From Agelas oroides (lineage: Eukaryota; Porifera; Demospongiae; Agelasida; Agelasidae), in NCBI GenBank assembly GCA_949130485.1, contig OX422183.1, positions 24,877,316 to 24,941,315 on the forward strand: a stretch of DNA of 64,000 bases. The letters are read 5' to 3'. A program made the position numbers and the translations under genes. A model generated the notes under the pieces. That model saw only the letters and a list, made by a program, of their open reading frames with translations. It searched no databases and was not told the origin of the DNA. Shown piece by piece: positions 32,101 through 44,100 of this stretch (position 1 is the stretch's first letter; every line of letters starts with the position of its first letter).

Positions 32101-35100
32101 TGAAGTAAAAAGCTTGAACAGTTTTTTAAATATGACCAAGAATATAACACTTAAATTCAGCTAAAATTCTGTGAGAATCCATATCAGTACTACAAGTTGC
32201 ACAAGAATGTGCCATGCCTGAGTGTTCAATAAAATCAAAGGTTTGTACGTATGATAAAATTATTGCCAAGTGGGAAGCGAGGCAAATAATCGTGCACTGT
32301 GGGGTCGAATCTCAGTTTCGTCTGGAATGCAATCTACAGCGGCGTGCATGTGTGATCACGAGGTAGAAACGGAGTCGGATGCAGAGAGGAGGAGATTAAC
32401 CGGGGTACTAGTGCAGCGACACCGTCGAGCAGAGGATGATTCCTGAAGGCAGCAACGAGAGGCTGACCGACGCCGATAGTATAGCAACAACTTCATTCGT
32501 GCCTACATTGGTCAGCCTCTAGTCATTGCTGCATGCCTCCGATGGTGTAGCTTCACTCATATCATGGTTAATCTACGAGTGCAGTGACACCGTTGAGCAG
32601 AGCATGATTCCTGGAGGCAGGAACGATGAGAGGCTGACCGAGGTAGACACACGTAACTGTTATATATGCAAAGCTCAATACCTCGCTTCCTGCAAGGCTC
32701 TCCTGCGCACATTCACGTATGCCCTAGTTATCACAATTCATTTGTTACCAGTTGCATTGTTACTCGTACTCAGTGTTGTTTCAGTTTAATGTTCGGACTA
32801 GTAGTTTAGTTTTAGTTTAATTAGGCTTCAGATTCAAACTGTTAGTTTAGTTTTAGTTTTAATTACTAAATCTGAAAAGGGTTAGTATCGGTAGTTTTAG
32901 TTTTGGTTAACTACAATTTTTGGGTGATTTCAAATTAGTTTAGTTGTAGTTTTTAATTAACGGACTAAGGCAGCATCGATTTTAGTTTTAGTTTAATTAC
33001 TAAAAGGTTTTATGCCTTACTAAAATGCATTTTAGTTTTGGTTTTAGTTAACTAAAACAACACTGCTCGTACTGCACACTCTAACAATACAGACGGCAAC
33101 AAACTCGTAGTATTATCGGTATAGCTTAGTACTATGGTAACAGTTATATGGTCTTAATTATTGCATCATCCACCTGAGTTACTGCACTAGCTGTGTCTAT
33201 ATCAGATATTGAACTCTCCATGTAAATACCTGGCTTGACACCAACAGCCTGGGTACAAGGTTAGTAAATACTATACTGTGGTTTCACAAAGTTGTAAATG
33301 AATTTTCCCAGCAACCACCTAGCAATGCATGTACTATAATCCTGTCTCCGTGCACAGTAGAACAGTAAACACTGCACTTACCAAGTCCATAATAACCTTG
33401 TAGAGTTGATCATTACTTTTCTGATCACTTTGCAACGGGACTGACAACAGCTGGATTACAAGTGTATTATCTTCAATCTTGAACACCCTTGGGTTTAGTA
33501 GAGCATTGTCATCATCTGGGATAACTCCAGTAGCGTGTGCATACTGGTTGAAGTGGTCTGCAGTTACAAGAGAGTACAAATCATAAATTAATAAGTACCA
33601 TACCATTTGCTGTCACTTATTGTAAGCATTTCACTGTCAGTTCTTGCTACAAAAAAACTGGCTAACCTTCCTGCTCCATTACACACTGAACATGCATGCT
33701 ACTAACCTTTCACAGAATGAAAGAGATGTAACTTTTTCAGTTTTTCATGATCATTCTGGTAGTACTTTTCCAAATGTGCCATTAGCTGCTTCACTGTTGT
33801 TTTTTGTGCAGTGTCCCTGGAAATCATGTGGGCTAAATCTGTGTGTAGCCACCAGTACAGGTCCACTAGTTCAGGGAGCAGGGAGTGTGCTAGTTCCAAG
33901 CGTGGGTACTCCAATGCAAATTGTAATAGTAGTTGAATACATGGATCCTGCTCATCAGCAAATCCCAAGACGTGCTGCAGGAACTCGTTTTCTGTTGGAA
34001 ACTTTGGGTAACGGATTGCCATTAGCCTGACAGAGATGAGCACAATTAGTTGCAACAAGTTCATAAATACACTGCAAAAACAAAGTTGTTATTTTAGCTA
34101 AGTATTTGGTTGTTACAATTCCATGACTATCCTAGTATGCAAATTAAATGAATGCAGTGCTGGAAAAGAATTCATGCAGTGGGAGCTGATACTTGAATAA
34201 ACTTTACTAGCCTCCCATGCACAAAATGTTTTACAAGCACTACATTCTTTGAATTAGTGTAGGAAGGACAGTCACACAATTGTAGTAACCAAACGATTAG
34301 CTAAAACTTTTGTTTTTACAGTGTATAGTCTACATTACAAATACAACTAACCTGATATCTTGGAAGCTTTTATGATTACAAAGACCAGAATGAACTAGAA
34401 ACTGTACAGAAAAGGGATCAAGAGATCTTAGTAAGACACTATTGTTGTACAAAAAATGAAACAGTTTCTACCTGATCATCCATTTCCTGCTTGCTTGGTG
34501 TAAAGATATGTGTATGCCACCAGTGTTCATAGACATTCAATTTGTCTTTAGTGTCAAATCTTCCATGAGGTGATCGTTTGATCACAAGGGATTTCTAAAC
34601 ATACAGAACACAAAAAGTGTATTTGACAAATGTCCTATTGAATTAATGGGGAATGTTAATACCTGAAGTAGTGAATTGGAGCATCTCTGTATCAAGAAAG
34701 CCAGTTCTTCATCCAGTGCAAGAAGGTTGTTTCTCATATATGACCACAGGGAGCGGACTTGTGAAATACAGTATGAACGAACTGGCAAGTCATCAGAGAG
34801 GAGCATTCTCAGTTGCTCTTCAGTATTTTGTTGTGTAATCAGACCAACACAAAATGCACTGAAGTTCATCCAGAGCAGAAGATACAAGGAATGTAAGCTA
34901 AGAGTGCCTCGTGTTGCATGCTTGTGGTAGCTATGCTTGGCATAGATTCCACCACTCTTTAGCTGGACTCCATAATTGTAGAAGGTACCCTTTTCTCTGG
35001 AGACTGGTGCATCAAACTGTACAATAGTAACATGTAAGGTAGGAAATTGGTTGACAGTTGGATATTGCAGTAAGCCTGGGCAAGCCTGGGCAAACTTCAC

Positions 35101-38100
35101 ACTAGCAAGACTGCATTGTGCATGTGTGGGTATGTTTGCTTGCTTCATTGCTTGAACTGGCCACTTATAAGGATTGAATGTCCACATGCACTTCCAACAT
35201 TGCTCAACTGAGAGAGTAAAAAGGTCACTGCACACTGCAGTGCAAGAGACCAAGAATGCGCGCACTTATTTCTTGTTTCCATATTAAAGCTACCTCAAGA
35301 ACAGACTGACAGATTGACAATGTAAGATGGTCACAAGTGAGAGGGTGTCGCATGCAGAGGTCTATTCAAGTAACAGTCATGCATGACAATAACAAGCTAC
35401 ATTGCTCACACTCAGAAGTGCTTGCTCATGGTTTGATTAGAGTGTGAAGCTTAGACCTAATGCACAGGCTATAAAACTCTTTGTAAGCAGCTACTTGCTC
35501 AGATTCACTCCATGATAATGAAGCATTAGTTCTTATGGTACACTAACCAAGAATCCAGTCATGTAGGTGTTGGCAAGAGCATCTGGAGAGAACAAATGCC
35601 ACCACAGATGTGTTGTCTTTTCAGGACTACCCAGCACAGCAGCTACCACATTTGCAATTGCGTGCCTAAGCTCAATGTCTGAAGAAACTGCAAAGGATAC
35701 AATTATTTACACAGTTCTCCATAACACATGCTGTAGAATTTCACAATACTAGTACTTTTCATTCAACATAAATACCAAAGGGAGCAACAATACAAAGACA
35801 TAAACGACTTACTCAGATGATCCGAATCGGATGTATGAAAAAGAGCATAAAGTGGGTCTTGCTCATGTCGTGAAACATGAGGAAGGTTCTTTGCAACATA
35901 TTCATGTCTTGCAACCATTAAATCAGGATTTAAGAAGCACTGGATCAGCTGAGCATACTGCTCTCCTCCAAGCAGCTCTACCATCTTCTTCTCCCGGATT
36001 GCTTTAGCTAAATCTTCTGACTTTACCTGGAGCAAGGTATAAAATTAATCTTATCCTTGTGAGCTGTATAAACAGGTTGCTAGAATTGCTTACATTCTTC
36101 TTGTAAAATTCATGATAAGTACATAACCACAGGAACAATCTTGTACAAGCTGCTTTTTCTGCCTTGATATGTGATGATGATGTTATTGGAAGATGATCAT
36201 GGCTGGAGAAATAGATAATTGAAGTATGTAATGTAGAAGTAGATCCATGCATTCGTTATGGTACATATGTATCTTACAGTTTCTTCTCAGTAAATCTGAG
36301 TAGTGCCTGGATCTTTGTTTTTGTTGAGGCACCACTACAGTAGTGTACATCACGCATACATTTGCATAGCTGCTGATACAAATTGGACAACGTTATGGTA
36401 TCTTGGGACTGCACCCCTTCTGGTAACATGAATGGGAAAAGATGACAACTGGGCAAATTCATCCTTTCAACCTAAAAGAATAGAAAAAAGACAGTAGTGC
36501 ATGGCTATAAATAGCAATGTTTGTTCGCACTTCTCAGTAGTGCATGGCTATAAATAGTAACGTTTGTTCGCACCTCTTCACTTTCGCCCTGATGACGACT
36601 GAAGCATTCAGTCGAAACGTCGGCAAGTTATTTTCCGAGCTCAAGTTGGTACCACATAACCTCTTCATGTTAAGGGTATCTGAGTATACTGTTAACGTCC
36701 CACACATCCTAGAGGCAACTACTGTAAGCTCACACTCTTTCAAGCAAGCACCCTCACGGTGAATGCCTTTGAGGTATGTCTTTAGTGAGCTTTAGTTCGG
36801 TCATCGAGTATTTTTGCATTAAAACACATATGTGCATGGAAGCACTAGCCTCGTTTGTGGGAACCCTTTATTCCCATGTTTTTGATAAAAATCTAAACGG
36901 GTCATCCCCTGCCACAACTTGATTATGATTCAAGTTATTTCGATGCAGACCATTCAGCTTAGTACCAATAGTTGCTCCAGATCTTGTGTAGTACACAACC
37001 ACAGTTGATGCCATGCATGCCCCTGGATGGCCATGTCAGTCATTGTAAATACTGTTGACCTTGTAATGACACTAATGTAATTGAAACGCCTCCTCTTTAA
37101 TTTAGAGTACAAAAAGAAGTATGTTTAGCACAAGCCTATCGTATGTATAAATATGCAGTAAGCCAAGATTCTTGGGTCACTGGATGCATCTTGGTGTGCA
37201 GTTTAGTCTTGTTACATGCATCGTTAGCATACCTCTGAACAAAGAAATGGTTTCAAGCAGTTGATATCCATCAGAATGTTTCCATCTGGTAGGCGAAGGA
37301 ACTTCTCAAAGCTTTTCATTTGCCACACAGTGTGCATGGCTAATGCAACTCCATGTCCAGAAGGTTTGCCATCAGCTCTGGAGCCTCCCATTTCTTCATC
37401 ATCAAATAGGCAATTAAGTTCATCTTTCAATACAACAATTGCCTGCAGTACAGACAATACCAGAGCGGTGAATGGACAAGTCAATACATATACAAATCCT
37501 GCATGGTAAATTGGGCCTGTAGACTGTGGACTCCCAGAATCGCAGACTCACACACTGAAAATATTCTACAAGTGGACTGCTTTGTTCTTTGTCAACACAG
37601 CATGTGCAAAAAGTTAGCAAATGAACTAGGAATGCATTCTATCTGAAGTTGGAGAAGAGTTATGGATACTAGTACGCTTTGTGAAGGACTTTCCTAGTTG
37701 TCCTAAAGCTACACCTATGAAGATGATGTTAGTCTAAAGATACTGGAAACAGTTTGCCTGTGAGATTGAACCATGCTCTATATAGTTGGTCTCACATAGT
37801 CAGATTTTGTGTCTTAGATTTTGTTCGCAGCTTTGGAGAAAACTCCACAATGGAAGCTGGTTTGAGGCTCCAGCCATGCTATCTGTTGAGAGTCTGGCTA
37901 CTTAGTTAGACTAATATACTCTAGCTTAGGCACACAGAGTCTGTGAGATTCATATGGCTAAGGGCTTTCCATCAAAAATCCCTTGTTCAATCTCCAGGGG
38001 AAGCATGTTTAAGCATTGGGAGTGGGACTGCCTACTTCAATAAATAAGCACTTGGTTTTCTTTTAATGTTTGCTTTCAAATGTTTCTTAGTCTTCTAGTC

Positions 38101-41100
38101 ACAAGTGTAACTTTTATCGTACAAGCTGCATGTGTTTATAAGGAGAGGCATCACAACATTTTCCTAATTAACAGAAACAACAAAAACTCACTTCTCTTCC
38201 TTTGCTGGTTGCTAATGCACGTGCACTTTCTCTGATGATAGCTTGCACCAGTGCTTGTTTCTCTATTAGGAGCATCACCCGCTCATGACCCTCTTCAGAA
38301 CCCTGGTATTCCTGACGGTGAATAAGGGTAGTTTCATGAGTATTGTGAGATCAGTAGCTGCGTATGGAATACTGGAATTAAGCAGTGCAGCAGAATAGGA
38401 ACTGTTTGTAAATTTGATGATTCTTCTGATCACTGTCAACCACACTAGAACCTAATACATATTTTGCCATTAACTTACTTGCTCAATTGCATCCACAAAT
38501 TCCAACATGCTACTAAGTTTCTTCTTGTGGAAGGAAGGCATGAGATATTCCAGTGTGGTGTAAAAATACAAGTGGGCCAGTGGCTGTTGCATTAGCACTT
38601 TCTGTAAGTTGCAAAATACTTAGATGATGTTTGCATCACACAATATTAATGTCAAAGCACATTAACATTCATGGTACATACCTGTTTACACTGAGTGTAA
38701 TAGTTTGCATAGAAGGCAGGAATGTATGAGCCAGGGGGATCAAAAGACTGATGAGCTGTAACCAATACTTCCCCAATTGTCAAACGAGCCTGTAAAATTA
38801 GTCAAAATCAAGATCTGCTACCGAAATATCTCTAAGATACAGAGCGTACCTCATTGTTCCAAGGAACAACAACAGAGTGCCGGAATGACACATCTTTGCC
38901 CTTAGATAGTATCCTTACTAGGTAAAACTTGAAAACATTGAGTGATATGCTCCCACTTGGGACATGTTCTTCAGAAATATTGGACTTCAATACATCCCAA
39001 AGGTTTCCTCTTGCAGTTGAATCCTTGCCATATATTTCTTTCCACCGTTGCTGATTTACTAGTTCCAGAAACCAATGGATATCTTTGGGGTGGTACTGCT
39101 TACGATACTCAGAAAAGCAGTGCTCCAAAAGGCCTTCTATAACATAAACAACGTGCTTGGTGTCTCTTTTGTGCACTAATGCCCCCAGAACAACATCTGC
39201 TAGCTGTTTCAGATGAGGACATTCTGTCCTGATCTACAGAATCCAGAATGTGACATTTAACATAAACTTTAAAAATAAGAAATTAAATTATTGCCTAATG
39301 GTTTACCTCATGTTTGTTTGGTTCAAAGTAGCGGTTGTACAAAGTGCCAAAAACTACATTGCCTATGTCCCTGCATTCCTCATCAGAAGGATCAAAACTG
39401 TATACCAAGTACATAGAATGCATAAGATTAAATTTTGCCTCAGTCTGTGATGACAGGTGCTCATATATCCACTTCTTGAATAGGGGAATAGATACCTGTG
39501 TTAGAGAAAATATAACAGTCAGACTCCACACAGTTCAGTTTCTACAATACAAGTATGCAATCAAAAACCCACACAAATGCAGAAAGGGGTAAAGTATATA
39601 CATGTATGTATGTCAATCCATTAACAAAAATTAATATCACTCAAACTAATCTGATATATCAACCACAATATGAATCATTGTGTCTTAGCGTATACTTTCA
39701 AGTACCTAATACCATTTCGCTTTGTGTGTGTTTCCAGCAATTTCACATGGAATTTTGATCATCCTGAATCCCTGGGTTGTCATATTGTGTAACAACAATG
39801 CAACTAAAATTGTCGTGTCCATCCAGTGTAGATTTATCTTTATTCGTAAGACTCCCGTAGCAACCAGTATTCATTGCCTGTAAGCATTGAGACTATGTAG
39901 GAGGGAAGTGGGGGGGGGGGGGGGGGGGGGGGGAGGGGGCATTTTCAAGAAAGCATGCAGGGTTTTACCAGGCTTCAACCAAACATATTTATGGTAGTTT
40001 ATCATGCACTCTATGAATTTGCTTCTAGCACCACTATCTTTATTACAATTCCTGTGTACCATATAATATACAAATCAGATATCATGAAGCTACAAAATAA
40101 TTCAGGAACTGGGTCCAGCTATTATGTGTGTGCTGCCTAAAATTCAAGTGTCTATTATTTCACTTTGGGTAAAGTCCGTAGGTTACTGCTAAAGGTGCAA
40201 AGTGGAAGTTCAAATGCCCAGTGGGTATGGCATATTTGCTGGTTCCAGTGCTTTTGAAAAAGATATCAATTATTCCAACACATATAAAGTTGGGCCAGAC
40301 AAAACAGAACATAATGTAAAATTCTGCTTGCATATCAAATTTAGTGCACTGAAATACCCCAAAGAAGGGGCTAGGTATGGCTAACCTATTGGTAGGCATG
40401 ACTGGGAATAACATCACAGTAAACATTAAGGGCAGAGCCACATGTTACAACAGTACAAAATTACTTCATGTTCACTTGGCATAAAGTTGATTCAAATTTT
40501 GTGATAATGTAGCATCAAAAGCCATTAACCCAAAATGATACATCTATAATCATCAACCCACAATATAAATTATATAACATAACAGTACCATCAAAGCATA
40601 CTCTGGAAAAAGGATTACAGAACGCTATCAGTAAGTTCTTAGACTAACAGAACTCAATCCAAAATTTCCCCTCTTGCCTAATACTCATTTTGAGGTCTAT
40701 GGTAAGGAGTCTTTGGAACTGAGCTACACAGTTAGACTGTAAGCCTATACAGATATATGCCTGTCTCTCATTCAATAACAGAAAATGATCTTGCCCATTC
40801 CTTGCGAGAAAGAGGGTCTGGTGACACAAGCACAAATTTTGGGGCTTTAGGGGGTGCTAAAGCCCTGCAATTGTAAGTGGTAAGATCACAAGTAGGTCTG
40901 TGGTGAAGAATGGATCTCATAACATCACTTTGAGTGGCATGACTGAAGTAATTGTTCTTAATTTTGCAATGACACTGCTATGCAATTTCATTGGTCACTC
41001 CAAGTTTCTGGAGCTAGTTCAAGGATCTAGGATTCAGTCATGAGATCCTTTCGCTCATGCGAGAGGGTAGAGTCTGGAGATGAGACTGGAACATGCATCT

Positions 41101-44100
41101 ACCATTTATCAAACCAGTCAATTATGAGTATGTTTGCCTAAGTTGCTATCTGTCTCTGCCTTTGAAATTAGCATTCTTCCATTCCAAGAATCTAGTACCG
41201 TATAGCCGGAAAATTTGGCGGGAGTTAAATTTGGCGGATTGGCCGAAACCAGCGTGAACAAAAATATTGGCTGATTTTAATTTGGCGGATGACCAAGCTC
41301 AACTAGGCACGCCCCCGCGCTTGGCGCTTGCGCACGCGCTCAGGCTAGCTCGATACAACGAGTACGAGCAAAATGGAGAGTGAACTAGCCGTGGACAGCT
41401 GCATTCGAGGGCATCACATTTTCAAGAACATTTGGACTCCAACCATGGGCAAGCAGTTATCCTGCAAGAGAGAAATTGGCAACAATAAGGAGCGGTACGC
41501 CGTGGGTAGCAGTACTTCGAGACCGCACCACGCTCAGTGATGGTACTCGCGTTTGCATGCCAGCTTTCGCGAAGAATCGATAGTCAGACATGTCATCCAC
41601 CTTCTGCGCAAGCACAAATTGCCGAGAACAGCTTCTACAACCCAGAGACCACACCCATGCAGTAACTTATATTGGCGGATTTTAATTTGGCGGTAGGCTG
41701 GTCGATCCGCCAAACCGCCAAATTTAATTCCCCGCCAAATTTTCCGGCTATACGGTATTGTGTAATGAGATCCTTTAATGTGAGAGGGTACAGTCTGGAC
41801 ATAAGACTGGAACATGCGTATACCATTTCTCAAACCATTTCATTATAAACATCCCATTATATTTAGGGTATACCGATCACTTACTATCATCTGATAGACA
41901 GCATTCCATGAACCTGCCAATGTTTTCAGAGCTTCCCCTGATGTCTGCCCAATGAGTGTCTGAACAAGTGGCTGAAAAAGTGAACTGACAACACACAGGC
42001 ATATATCTTCAGGCTTTTCAAATATAGATCCTTCTGGTTCCAATTGTGGAAATGTAAATGTTCCTTTGAAAGAAATTTGCTGTGCAATTTTTTCAAGATC
42101 GGCAATTGGTCTGAGGATGGAAATAACTTTAGAAAGATGCTGCACAGAGACATGAAGTGACACAAGTTTTGCTATGGTGCAATTTATCGCACCTTGTTTC
42201 GAAATTTGGTGTACTTTTTGCCGATGCCACCGACTGAGGCTCTTTATGATAGTAGTTGAAGTCTCACCTCCTACATGAAGTTTTTCCCGAGCAAAGTCAC
42301 TGAAGTATATGTCCCACAGTTCATGATTTTCAGCCAGTCTATTAATTGCAACTGCTAGACAAGAATTGTCTTTATCCTAAAAAAAAAAGAATGTAAGAGT
42401 GATTTATTCATCAAATATAATCCTACTCAAAAGCTATAAAACCAACCTCTGCTACTTGACAAATCCTCCTTCGAGCTTCATCAACCAGTTGAAACTCCAT
42501 GATATTGGCTTGTTTAGAAGGGTGATGAATCTCATCATTATCATCATCAGCTTTTGCAGGTTCAAACAGAGGACCGAGCTCTTTGCAATGATCAATTTCA
42601 TCATCGACTAGTTTAGACAACAGACCAAAAAAAGGAAACCTGTGTTCACAAAATACTGTTGAAGGAATACTTCCAAGCATGCTGTTAAGCTTCAGCTGAG
42701 ATAATTTAGGACATGGATAAGTAAGAATAATATCCACAAACAGCTTCATCATAGTGTCTGAGTGTTTTAGTTCAGTAAGGCTCAATATGTTGCAATCAGC
42801 ATGGATTTTTGACACCATGTAGACAAGATAGTCAAAAAACTTGGATTTGAACATTTTTTGGAGAGTGTCAGAAAGCCACAATGTTGAGTCACTTTTTTGT
42901 ATGGAATACGCTGCTTGGTGCAAGTATTCAGCTGTTGTTTGTGGTGTCCAATATCCAAGAAAACGTCTGCAAAGGGCCTTCCCAACATACGAGTCATCAT
43001 TAAACAGTAGCTTCCTTAGCACATTACTACTACTTCTTTCAGCAGTAGAAGCAGTGAATCCTACCCGTGATGTTAAAATGGGAAACAAATTGTTAACAAC
43101 CTCCAGCATGTTTTCTTCAGATGACAAAGAATTTCCTGGCTTTGGAAATATACTGTGGGTAAACCACTGCTTGGCATCAACTATATATTCTGGATGAGCA
43201 GAGGGAACGAAAGTGATGTAGTAGTGGCTCCAACCTCCTAAAAACAGTGATGGATAACTCGACCTTCCAAACACTACATCTGAAAAATGAAGCAGTAGAA
43301 CAAACAGTTTCTTTTTGCCTAATGAAAGTGTTTCCGCTTCATCTATCAATACTCTGAGGTGATTAATGGCATTGTGGGATATTTCAAGGGTATTAACTGT
43401 GAGTAGCAGCACACGATCATGTAAAGAGAGTGAAAATTTCTTGAGAATTTCACGTATGCTTCTTTGTGAAGTTGACACAGATAATTTCATGACAACTAGC
43501 CGATTCACATCGCCGAATACTGCTTTCTCAAGAAAGGATGCCATATTCACATCAGTATTAGTTTCTTTTGAATAAAAGTGGGGGAATTTAGGTGTTGAAC
43601 GACTGAAGCAGAGAACTTTATTTACGACACAGGTGTCAGTTCTGTTGGCACAAAGAACAATATCATGACAAATTTTGCCATAGGTAATCATTATGTACCT
43701 TACCTTCCACTAGTTTCTTGCAGCTCACAGTAGTGAGATAGTAGGCATTTGAGACTAAAGTGTTCCTGAACAACAAGATAGCTCCAGGAGTATGGATCAG
43801 GGATCCGTTTATGAAGAAGTGCAAGTGCTTCTGGGGTCATCAACTGCATAAGTGACTTACATAGATAGTGAATGAACCACTGCACTAGCAGCCTAATGAT
43901 AAGACCAATGTCATCAGTGAATTGGATATCACCTTGGGCTACAGAAGAATCAGGAATACTTCTGAGGATCTCGAAGGTTTCGATGACAGTAGAAGCAGAA
44001 ATGTTAACTTCCTCCAGGCTGCTATCCTGAATTTCTGATTGCACAAGAGCAAACAGATATTCCGCATCATATTGTAGTTCCTGGTCAGATATCTGAATGA

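Noticed and set aside
35207-35265. extension of exon 38 upstream to the cgcgcattcttgg frame
   Set aside because: A stop (taa) closes this frame just upstream and the phase does not match exon 36; the acceptor at tgtgcag (exon from 35227) with a 68-nt exon before it fits better.
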